64,000 bases of DNA from Mangrovitalea sediminis (GTDB lineage: Bacteria > Pseudomonadota > Gammaproteobacteria > Pseudomonadales > Oleiphilaceae): NCBI RefSeq assembly GCF_002514725.1, contig NZ_NTLB01000004.1, positions 310,001-374,000 of the forward strand, in the 5' to 3' direction. How positions within the stretch are numbered: the stretch's first letter is position 1; each line of letters opens with the position of its first letter. Positions 1 through 7,304 of the stretch are shown here, piece after piece. The translations under genes and the position numbers were made by a program. The notes below the pieces were generated by a model that searched no databases, was not told where the DNA came from, and worked only from the letters and a program-made list of their open reading frames with translations.

Positions 1-57
1 TAACAAATCGCCCAATAATCTGACGTTTTCTCGCAAATCCGGGTGCAATTCGGTCAT
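1..57 (-). CDS. ppc: Phosphoenolpyruvate carboxylase, N-terminal fragment (cut by window edge)
   Basis: Only the first 19 codons are in the window, reading leftwards out of it. The peptide begins MTELHPDLRENVRLLGDLL, which I recognise as the N-terminus of bacterial PEP carboxylase, where the LRENVRLLGDLLG stretch is typical. The ATG at 57-55 is preceded by CAGGAG at 73-68, about 10 nt upstream, a good ribosome binding site. PEP carboxylase makes oxaloacetate from PEP and bicarbonate in the cytosol to refill the TCA cycle. The call rests on a short match, so a different protein is possible but unlikely. Confidence 0.7.
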   Translation of the reverse strand, partial: MTELHPDLRENVRLLGDLL

Positions 58-271
58 GAAATGATCGCTCCTGTGCACAACGCCGGCTCTCTCATGGAGC
101 CTACGTACAATCCGTTACTCAACTGGGTCTGTCTGGCCGCGGGAATACGACTAAACTTTACTGTAACGGCATTGCCCTGGCGATCACAATGAGGCAGGGT
201 ATTCTTATCGATCTGTACAACAGGTTACCGAACGGTCGCGCGGCTGTTTTCGATGATGGCGAGGAGATCTC

Positions 272-520
272 ATGAAGGTTACTGATCTGGTCAACAACTG
301 GGAAACCGACACTAAATCGGATGACCGGAACAACGATTACTACCTGCGCATGCCGTTGGAAGATGCGGCTCGCGTTGCGGCGCTGTCTGAGCTTTTCCCG
401 GGACGCAGCGAGAACGATATCCTCAATGACATGATTGCCGCGGCGCTTGACGATATTACCCAGACCCGTCCCCTCAAGGGCAAAGCTGCAGGCAGCAAGA
501 AAATATCGCGCAATAACTGA
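272..520 (+). CDS. Small conserved protein, paralogue of the 748-1092 gene
   Basis: An 82-residue soluble protein with no signal peptide or membrane segment. It starts MKVTDLVNNW and continues with a pattern (R-x-A-A-L-x-E-L-F-P, then N-D-I-L-N-D-M-I-A-A-A-L-D) shared with the convergent protein at 748-1092. Homologues in Pseudomonas and Marinobacter are often labelled 'type 1 pili tip component' or 'pilin assembly protein', a name I would not trust. The middle reads like a short ribbon-helix-helix or helical dimerisation unit, but that is inference. The C-terminus is basic (GKAAGSKK). GAGGAGATCTC precedes the ATG. Its transcript would end at the hairpin at 569-611. Function unknown. Confidence 0.65.
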   Translation: MKVTDLVNNWETDTKSDDRNNDYYLRMPLEDAARVAALSELFPGRSENDILNDMIAAALDDITQTRPLKGKAAGSKKISRNN

Positions 521-568
521 TTTGCCAGATACAAGACCGCGTTTCATTGCTGCGGCAAAGACATAAAA

Positions 569-611
569 AAACCGGTGAGCCCTTTTGCTAAAGGCTCACC
601 GGTTTCTTTTT
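569..611. terminator. Bidirectional rho-independent terminator
   Basis: A perfect 13-bp stem, AAACCGGTGAGCC (569-581) with GGCTCACCGGTTT (593-605), encloses an 11-nt loop. CTTTTT follows on the plus strand and a run of A precedes it, which gives a T-run on the minus strand. It lies between two convergent genes (272-520 and 748-1092) and can stop transcription from both sides. Confidence 0.9.
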
Positions 612-747
612 GGCCCCGCCGAAACGGACGCCTTTATTCATTCATGATAACCGCCAGATAAAACAGTCGGCGTCACTCGCGCTGCCCGCCTCATGGGCAA
701 GCCGCTATCCATCTATCCAACAACGCTGGAGCGGGAAAACCCCCGTC

Positions 748-1092
748 CTAGGCGGCAGAGCCCATCAGACGCTCTTTCAGCGACTGCATGTGCTTCTGGC
801 TTAATGCGACGAAACGCGGCGTAATGCCCGCATCCTCATAGATTTCATCGCCTTCTTCATCCAGCGCAACGACACGAGCACCCTGCACATACGGAAAGCT
901 CGTCTCCAGTTCATCCAATGCAGCTGACACAAGATCGCGAATCAGATCTTCGGGCGACTTCATTGGATAGAGCTCGGCAAGGGCATCCAAGCGCTGACGA
1001 TTGTCGTCCGACAAAGACACCTTGTAGGCGTCACGCGTCAGTCGACCTCGCGCATGCTTGTCCCAATATCTCACCAGCTCTTTGATTTTCAT
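748..1092 (-). CDS. Small conserved protein ('pilin assembly'-type label), paralogue of 272-520
   Basis: A 114-residue soluble protein starting MKIKELVRYWDKHARG. The first 70 residues align by eye with the 82-residue protein at 272-520: MK-x-x-x-LV-x-x-W, then R-L-D-A-L-A-E-L-Y-P, then S-x-x-D-L-I-x-D-L-V-x-A-A-L-D. It has an extra C-terminal part (about residues 72-114) containing VVALDEEGDEIYEDAGITP, which the shorter copy lacks. TAGGAGCATCCC precedes the ATG, a good ribosome binding site. The gene lies downstream of the relA-mazG operon on the same strand, 271 bp after mazG. No biochemical function can be read from the sequence. Confidence 0.75.
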   Translation of the reverse strand: MKIKELVRYWDKHARGRLTRDAYKVSLSDDNRQRLDALAELYPMKSPEDLIRDLVSAALDELETSFPYVQGARVVALDEEGDEIYEDAGITPRFVALSQKHMQSLKERLMGSAA

Positions 1093-1363
1093 GGGATGCT
1101 CCTAAAAACATCATAACGTCAACAACCCGTTCGCTCGGGATAATGCAACGTTTGCAGCAGTCATCCGGGGATCTTCCCGGTACTGAAAAACGGTGCAAGA
1201 ACGAACGGCATTCTATGGCAACTGCCTTATTGATAAATTCTAGCCGATGCCGTCAAAATCCAAGGCAAATTTCGGTTACGGATTGTACCTATTCACCCGA
1301 CACTCTCCGCTTTCCGCCATATCACCCGCCCCAAAATGGCGCCGGAATCATCCTGCCGGCACG

Positions 1364-2236
1364 CTATCGATTCGTACCAGCCTCTGAGACCCGCTCCTCC
1401 TGCTTGGCGCGATCCCAAAGCTCATCCAGCTTTTCGAGCGGAAGCGACTCCATACTTCGCCCTTGTTCACGCAATTGTCGTTCCATACTTCGAAAGCGGC
1501 GTTCGAATTTGCGGTTGGTTCGACGCAAGGCCTGGTCAGCTTCTACACCCAGAAAACGCGCCAGGTTAACGCAGACGAAAAGAATATCGCCCAACTCATC
1601 CTCCAGCGCATCCCGGTCGCCCTCCGACTCGGCCACCGCCTTCCAAGCCTGCTTCAGCTCTTCGACTTCTTCCTGAAGCTTATCGAATACAGGTTCGATA
1701 TCCGGCCAGTCAAAACCGTGATGGGAAGCGCGCCGCTGCAATTTTTCAGCTCGCGCCATCGCCGGCAAACCCGCGGTTATCCCGTCGAGGTAACTGGTCG
1801 GCTGGTCCGTCGCAGCTAGCCCTTCAGCGCGACGCTCCTCGGCCTTGATACGCTCCCAGTTGGCCTTGATGGCCACATCATCCGGCCGATTGCCAGGGTC
1901 CACCCGGCTCTCGAGCGTGCCTTCCGGAAACACATGAGGGTGACGGCGTATCAGTTTGCTGACAATGCCATGTACAACGTCCTCAAACGCAAACCGATCC
2001 TCTTCCCGCGCCAACTGGCTGTAGAAGATGACCTGAAACAGCAGATCACCCAGTTCGCCACGCAAGTTGTCATAATCGCCCCGTTCAATAGCATCGGCGA
2101 CTTCATAGGCCTCTTCCAACGTGTGCGGCACAATACTTCGGTAATCCTGTTTGAGATCCCAGGGACAACCATCGGACGGATCCCTTAAACGTGCCATCAG
2201 GTACTTCAGGTCATCCAGCGTGTAACGTTCCGCCAC
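1364..2236 (-). CDS. mazG: Nucleoside triphosphate pyrophosphohydrolase MazG
   Basis: MazG hydrolyses NTPs and dNTPs to monophosphates and pyrophosphate, cleaning the nucleotide pool and tempering (p)ppGpp effects. The 290-residue protein has the two MazG repeats of the family. The N-terminal one carries LEEAYEVADAIERGDYDNL and ELGDLLFQV, the C-terminal one EEVEELKQAW and ELGDILFVCVNLARFLG. The acidic E-E-x-x-E and E-x-x-D residues are the metal ligands in this family. It is a little longer than E. coli MazG (263 aa). It is the last gene of cysM-rlmD-relA-mazG, 58 bp after relA. The link to relA is conserved in Pseudomonas and fits a role alongside the stringent response. Confidence 0.93.
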   Translation of the reverse strand: MAERYTLDDLKYLMARLRDPSDGCPWDLKQDYRSIVPHTLEEAYEVADAIERGDYDNLRGELGDLLFQVIFYSQLAREEDRFAFEDVVHGIVSKLIRRHPHVFPEGTLESRVDPGNRPDDVAIKANWERIKAEERRAEGLAATDQPTSYLDGITAGLPAMARAEKLQRRASHHGFDWPDIEPVFDKLQEEVEELKQAWKAVAESEGDRDALEDELGDILFVCVNLARFLGVEADQALRRTNRKFERRFRSMERQLREQGRSMESLPLEKLDELWDRAKQEERVSEAGTNR

Positions 2237-2294
2237 CTTGTCTCCTCATCCCATTTCCACACCGGCCTGCTTTCCGAAACGGCCGGCTCAACCA

Positions 2295-4535
2295 TCAATG
2301 ACTTCGCTTGCGGCGCACTTCCGCGATATTGGGAAGCTGGCGAATCTGGGCCAGCAGCCGCGCCAGTTGCTCGAGACTGTTGATCTCCACCGTCAGGGTC
2401 ATGGTCGCGGTATTGTCGTCCGGGTGAGAAAGCGTGTTGAGGGCAACGACGTTGATCCGCTGATTGCCGACAATCGTCGTGATATCCCGTAACAGACCCG
2501 AACGGTCATAGGCCTCGATTTCGATTTCCACCGGATACACCGCTTCCGGGCGGCCGCCCCAGGACACTTCGATGATGCGATGCGGCTCGGCCTGCTGCAG
2601 TTGCAGGAAATTGATGCAGTCCATCCGGTGCACCGTTACGCCACGACCCACCGTGATATAGCCTCCGATGGCATCACCCGGCAACGGTTTACAGCAGCGG
2701 GCAACGGCCGTCTTCAGCTTGCCGACACCGCGGACCTGGATATCCGAGTCTGTGGCATAACCCTGCAATCGCGGCCCGGTCAGCTGCAAGGCCAGCTGTT
2801 TGTCCCGCGGTTCACTCATCTGCTGGGCCGAGTTCGCCACCTGGGTCGGCTTAAGGTCACCCGCCCCAATGGCGGCGAACATGTCCTCGGCACTCTTGTA
2901 ATTGACCTTGTGCGCCAAGTCTTCCAGGTTGACGTCACTGATCGACAGACGCCGGAATTCGTCTTCCAGGATCGCGCGGCCATCCGCCACGTTGCGATCC
3001 CGGTCCTGCATCTTGAACCAGTGCGTCACCTTTGCCCTGGCGCGCGATGTCTGGATATAGCCAAGACTTGGATTGAGCCAGTCGCGGCTCGGTGCCGGAT
3101 TATTGGATCGCAACACGAAGACCTGATCGCCGGTCTTCAGCGGATAGGTCAGGGGTACGATGCGACCGTTAACCTTGGCCCCCCGGCAGGCATGACCGAC
3201 TTCAGTGTGTACCCGATAGGCAAAATCCACCGGTGTGGCGCCCTGCGGCAGATCCACCACATGCCCTTCGGGCGTAAACACGTAGACCCGGTCGGACGCC
3301 ACGTCCGATTTGAGGTGGTCGACCAGGTCCGACATATCGCCCAGTTCTTCCTGCCATTCGAGCACCTGACGCAGCCAGTTGATCTTGGCTTCGTAGCCGA
3401 TGGACGTGCTCTTGGTGTCCGTTCCCTTATAGCGCCAGTGAGCGCAGACACCCAACTCCGCCTCTTCGTGCATACGCTGGGTACGAATCTGCACCTCCAT
3501 GATCTTGCCTTCCGGCCCGATCACGGCTGTATGCAGGGACTGGTATCCATTCTCTTTGGGATTGGCGATGTAATCATCGAATTCATGGGGAATGTGACGC
3601 CAGAGCGAATGCACAATACCCAGTGCGGCATAACAGTCGCGGACCTCCGGAACCAGCAGGCGCACCGCGCGGATGTCGTAGACCTGGGAAAAATCGATGC
3701 CCTTGCGACGCATCTTGCGCCAGATGCTGTAAATATGTTTCGCCCGCCCCGCCAGATCCGCCTTGATGCCGGCCCGTTCCAGCTCATGGCGAAGCCGGTC
3801 CAGCACCCGCTGGATGTAGGCATCGCGATCCAGGCGTTTTTCGTCGAGAAGCTTGGCGATTTTCTTGTAGGCGGTTTCATGGAGATAGCGGAAGGACAGG
3901 TCCTCCAGCTCCCACTTGATATGGCCGATTCCCAGACGATGAGCCAATGGCGCATAGATGTCGAATACCTCGCGCGCCACTCGCATGCGCTTTTCCGGCG
4001 ATGCGTCCTTAACCGCCCGAATGGCGCAGGTACGCTCCGCCAGCTTGATCAACGCCACACGGACATCGTCGATCATCGTCACCAGCATGCGACGCACATT
4101 GTCGAGCTGCCCCTGGGTCTGCCCCAGAACACTGCCTTTCAGCGGGTGATGAACGGCCGATATTGCCGCCATCTGCTGGACGCCATCGATGAGTTTGGCG
4201 ATTTCCTCACCGAAGTCCCGCGCAATGACGGCCAGCTCGACACGCTCTTCACGTACCGATCTGTACAGGACTGCCGCCACGAGGCTGGCCTGATCCATAT
4301 GCAGATCGGCCAGGATCTGCGCCATCTCCAGCCCGGTAAGAAAGCTGCTGCCCCCCTCGGTCCAGAGGCGATCCTCTCGCACCGCCTGCTGGTCGATGGC
4401 CTGGCTGAGCTCGCAGGCCCGATAAAGCTGGGCGGGATCGTCCAACGGCACACTGGACTGGATATGTGTGATCCAGCGGTCGATGTCGGCCTTCCCATCC
4501 GGATTCAACACATAGTCTTCACGAACCTTGACCAT
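2295..4535 (-). CDS. relA: GTP pyrophosphokinase RelA (ppGpp synthetase I)
   Basis: Ribosome-associated enzyme that moves pyrophosphate from ATP to GTP/GDP when uncharged tRNA enters the A site. At 746 residues it matches E. coli RelA (744). The hydrolase domain at the N-terminus is degenerate: where SpoT has a His-Asp motif this protein has LYRSVREE (residues 90-97), so it should be synthetase only. The synthetase domain (about 230-370) includes VYDIRAVRLL and NPKENGYQSLHT. A TGS domain follows (about 410-470), and an ACT/RRM domain ends the protein (about 670-746). GGAG lies 11 nt before the ATG. It sits between rlmD and mazG in one operon. Confidence 0.96.
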   Translation of the reverse strand: MVKVREDYVLNPDGKADIDRWITHIQSSVPLDDPAQLYRACELSQAIDQQAVREDRLWTEGGSSFLTGLEMAQILADLHMDQASLVAAVLYRSVREERVELAVIARDFGEEIAKLIDGVQQMAAISAVHHPLKGSVLGQTQGQLDNVRRMLVTMIDDVRVALIKLAERTCAIRAVKDASPEKRMRVAREVFDIYAPLAHRLGIGHIKWELEDLSFRYLHETAYKKIAKLLDEKRLDRDAYIQRVLDRLRHELERAGIKADLAGRAKHIYSIWRKMRRKGIDFSQVYDIRAVRLLVPEVRDCYAALGIVHSLWRHIPHEFDDYIANPKENGYQSLHTAVIGPEGKIMEVQIRTQRMHEEAELGVCAHWRYKGTDTKSTSIGYEAKINWLRQVLEWQEELGDMSDLVDHLKSDVASDRVYVFTPEGHVVDLPQGATPVDFAYRVHTEVGHACRGAKVNGRIVPLTYPLKTGDQVFVLRSNNPAPSRDWLNPSLGYIQTSRARAKVTHWFKMQDRDRNVADGRAILEDEFRRLSISDVNLEDLAHKVNYKSAEDMFAAIGAGDLKPTQVANSAQQMSEPRDKQLALQLTGPRLQGYATDSDIQVRGVGKLKTAVARCCKPLPGDAIGGYITVGRGVTVHRMDCINFLQLQQAEPHRIIEVSWGGRPEAVYPVEIEIEAYDRSGLLRDITTIVGNQRINVVALNTLSHPDDNTATMTLTVEINSLEQLARLLAQIRQLPNIAEVRRKRSH

Positions 4536-4621
4536 CGGGGATCAAACTCCCTGCTGAAATACCCGCCGAAGACGGGTATGGAGGCATCAGCCCTTTTACA
4601 AACTCAGGCTTTTGCGAACTC

Positions 4622-5953
4622 TCAGTCTTTCACAAACAAGGCCATGGACTCGACATGGGCCGTATGCGGAAACATGTCCATAACGCCGGCCTTGACCAGG
4701 CGGTAACCTGCGGCGACCAAGACACCGGCATCCCTCGCCAGCGTCGCCGGGTTACAGGATACGTAAACGATCCTTCGCGCCCCAAATGCCGATAAATAGT
4801 GTACGACCTCCAAGGCGCCTGAGCGCGGAGGATCGATCAAAATCTTGTCAAAACCGTCGCTGGCCCAGGATTCCTTGGTGAAATCGCCCTGCAGGTTGGC
4901 CGCATGAAAAGTGACGTTATTCAAGCCGTTGGCCGCGACATTCTCCCGCCCTCGCACCACCATGGCCTCATCACCTTCAACACCGGTTACCTTTGCAGAA
5001 CGCGTTGCAAGAGGCAAAGTGAAATTACCCAGGCCACAGAACAGGTCCAGGACCCGCTCGTTGGGCTGCGGATCGAGCCAATCCAGCGCCTGGGCCACCA
5101 TCTGGCGATTGATATCGGCGTTCACCTGAGTGAAGTCCATCGGGTGGAAGTACATGGACACCCCGAAGTCCTCCAACCGGTAGGACAACCGGTCTTCACC
5201 GCCGTCGGGATAGAGGCGATGCACCGTATCCGGGCCACCCGGCTGCAGATAGATCTGCAAGTCATGTGCCTGACCAAAAGCCACCAGCGCTTCGGTATCG
5301 ACGTCCTGCAACGGCTCCAAATGGCGAAACACCAGAGCCACCGCCTCATCGCCACACGCGACCTCGATCTGCGCGATGGCGCGATAGATCGTCAGCCCCC
5401 GGATCAACTGCCTCAGGGCCGGAAGGTGAGTCCCCACCCGCGGGTCCAGCACCGGACATTGCTCGATGTCGGTAATAAAGCTGTTGCGCTTCTCACGGAA
5501 GCCCACCAGCACCTCGTCCCGTTTCGGGACATAGCGCACGCCCAAACGGGCCTTGCGCCGGTATCCCAGTTCCGGGCCCTGCATCGGCGGCACCCACTGT
5601 TCCGGCTGAATGCCTCCGAAATGAGCAAATTGCTCGCGGAGCGTCCCTTCCTTGAACCGTATCTGTGCAGCGGGCGCCATATGCTGAAGACTACAGCCAC
5701 CGCAGATCCCGGCATGGGCACAAGGCGCCGGGACCCGCTCCGGCACAGCCTCAATCACCTCCACAGTCCTCAGTTCGTCAAAGCGACGGCGAGAACCGGT
5801 GAAACGCGCCAACACCCTCTCGCCAGGGAGCGCCCCGTCGATAAACTGTATTTTGCCTTCCTGGTGGGCCAGCCCACGGCCATCGTGGCTCAGGCGTTCG
5901 ATTTGACAGCTCACCGGCTCAGCCGGCAACGACTTCTTGCGACGTCTACTCAT
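4622..5953 (-). CDS. rlmD: 23S rRNA (uracil-1939-C5)-methyltransferase RlmD
   Basis: Methylates C5 of U1939 in 23S rRNA using S-adenosylmethionine. The 443-residue protein has an N-terminal TRAM domain (about 10-70) for RNA binding, then the iron-sulfur cysteines C-x5-C-x2-C ([10 protein letters not shown]) with a fourth in EQCPVLD. The methyltransferase domain shows motif I ([14 protein letters not shown]), the DPPRSG motif, the nucleophilic Cys in [12 protein letters not shown] and a catalytic Glu in HTAHVES near the end. It overlaps nothing and lies 32 bp after cysM and 86 bp before relA, so co-transcription is likely. The N-terminus is Lys/Arg rich (MSRRRKKS), as is usual. Confidence 0.95.
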   Translation of the reverse strand: MSRRRKKSLPAEPVSCQIERLSHDGRGLAHQEGKIQFIDGALPGERVLARFTGSRRRFDELRTVEVIEAVPERVPAPCAHAGICGGCSLQHMAPAAQIRFKEGTLREQFAHFGGIQPEQWVPPMQGPELGYRRKARLGVRYVPKRDEVLVGFREKRNSFITDIEQCPVLDPRVGTHLPALRQLIRGLTIYRAIAQIEVACGDEAVALVFRHLEPLQDVDTEALVAFGQAHDLQIYLQPGGPDTVHRLYPDGGEDRLSYRLEDFGVSMYFHPMDFTQVNADINRQMVAQALDWLDPQPNERVLDLFCGLGNFTLPLATRSAKVTGVEGDEAMVVRGRENVAANGLNNVTFHAANLQGDFTKESWASDGFDKILIDPPRSGALEVVHYLSAFGARRIVYVSCNPATLARDAGVLVAAGYRLVKAGVMDMFPHTAHVESMALFVKD

Positions 5954-5985
5954 CAGATACTTTCGGTTCTTTTACGTTATCGGAT

Positions 5986-6873
5986 TCAGGAAAACACGCC
6001 CGTGGACAGGTAACGGTCACCGCGGTCGCAGATAATGGCAACAATCACAGCATTTTCAACCTGTTGGGATAAACGCAGCGCACCGGCAACAGCTCCGCCG
6101 GAGGAAACACCGCAGAAAATGCCTTCGCGCTCGGCCAGCGCTCGCATGGTCTCTTCGGCTTCGGTCTGGCCGATGTCATACACATGATCGACTCGGCTCG
6201 CATCGAAGATGCTCGGCAGGTAAGCCTCGGGCCAGCGACGGATACCCGGGATCGAGGCCTGGTCCGCAGGCTGCAGGCCGACGATCTGGATATCCGGATT
6301 GCGCTCTTTGAGATAGCGGGAGACACCCATGATCGTACCGGTCGTTCCCATCGAGCTGACGAAATGGGTAATACGGCCGCGAGTCTGTTCCCAGATCTCC
6401 GGCCCGGTGGAGCGATAGTGTGCCAACGGATTATCGGGGTTGGAGAATTGATCGAGAACCTTCCCCTCCCCTTTTGCCTGCATCTCCAGCGCCAGATCCC
6501 GGGCCTGCTCCATACCGGACTCGCGGGAGACCGTAATGATCTCAGCGCCATAGGCCTTCATGGCGGCGCGGCGCTCCTCGCTCATATGCTCCGGCATGAT
6601 CAGCACCATGCGGTATCCCTTAATGGCTGCCGCCATGGCCAGTGCGATCCCGGTATTACCGCTGGTGGCCTCAATCAGGGTATCCCCTGGAGCAATCTCC
6701 CCGCGGCGCTCCGCTTCACGAATCATGCTCAGGGCAGGCCGATCCTTCACCGATCCAGCCGGGTTGTTACCTTCCAGCTTGGCCAGCAAGGTATTACTCG
6801 TATTACCAGGCAGGCGCTGCAGGCGCACCAGCGGGGTGCTTCCCACAAAATCCTCGATGGTAGGGAAATCCAT
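5986..6873 (-). CDS. cysM: Cysteine synthase B (O-acetylserine sulfhydrylase B)
   Basis: PLP enzyme that makes cysteine from O-acetylserine and sulfide or thiosulfate. The 295-residue protein starts MDFPTIEDFVGSTPLVRL, typical of CysM, and has the PLP lysine K43 in NPAGSVKDRP and the substrate loop TSGNTG (residues 70-75). The C-terminal GVSSGGA loop binds the cofactor phosphate. Length matches E. coli CysM (303). The family's K-type is shorter in this loop, so B is preferred over A. GAGGAG lies upstream of the ATG. It is the first gene of the leftward operon; the 431-bp region to the right separates it from the divergent gacS. Confidence 0.93.
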   Translation of the reverse strand: MDFPTIEDFVGSTPLVRLQRLPGNTSNTLLAKLEGNNPAGSVKDRPALSMIREAERRGEIAPGDTLIEATSGNTGIALAMAAAIKGYRMVLIMPEHMSEERRAAMKAYGAEIITVSRESGMEQARDLALEMQAKGEGKVLDQFSNPDNPLAHYRSTGPEIWEQTRGRITHFVSSMGTTGTIMGVSRYLKERNPDIQIVGLQPADQASIPGIRRWPEAYLPSIFDASRVDHVYDIGQTEAEETMRALAEREGIFCGVSSGGAVAGALRLSQQVENAVIVAIICDRGDRYLSTGVFS

Positions 6874-7304
6874 GACGACTCTGACTCCTCATCACGTCAG
6901 TACAACGGCGCGGCCACTGCCGCCGGACTACTCAGGCGGGTAATAAGACCGCTCCAGGGCCGGTCAGGGCGGTACACTCTGCTACGCTCTGGCGCGTTAT
7001 CATACGCCTTCCACTGCCTCAGTCCCAACCTGTCGATATAACTGTGTCCCAACTCCAGCTTCTTCGCTGGCAGCGAAGCCAGAAGTCATTGATAATGATT
7101 CTCTGATCAGCGGGCCAATGCCCGCGAATGGCAACATCACCAAATTGCGGGCCCGACCGCCAGCGCCGCTGAATAGACCCATCGGATCGAAGACAGCATG
7201 GGACCGACTCTCATCACCGCGCAATGGGACCTTTCGTCACTCCCGCCTATGGATGAATGCCTCATGGCCTTACCGAAGCCTTGCGAACGGGAGATTCGCC
7301 ACTG
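6874..7304. other. Divergent cysM-gacS intergenic region (431 bp), no gene
   Basis: No convincing coding frame was found. It must hold promoters for cysM (leftward) and gacS (rightward), but no strong -35/-10 pair was identified. It contains an inverted repeat CTTCGCTG-G-CAGCGAAG (7062-7078), a Fur-like site (7090-7104) and a 6-bp inverted repeat GCGGGC-CAAT-GCCCGC (7110-7125). The last two sit about 200 bp from both start codons. Confidence 0.6.
7090..7104. promoter_or_regulatory. Possible Fur box
   Basis: TGATAATGATTCTCT matches the 7-1-7 Fur consensus TGATAAT-N-ATTATCA at 12 of the 14 defined positions. It lies in the region between cysM and gacS. One 15-bp match by eye is modest evidence. 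Confidence 0.35.

Noticed and set aside
2580-4706. A 708-residue open frame antisense to relA
   Set aside because: It lies opposite the conserved relA gene and has no recognisable domain; a long shadow frame caused by GC-rich codon use.
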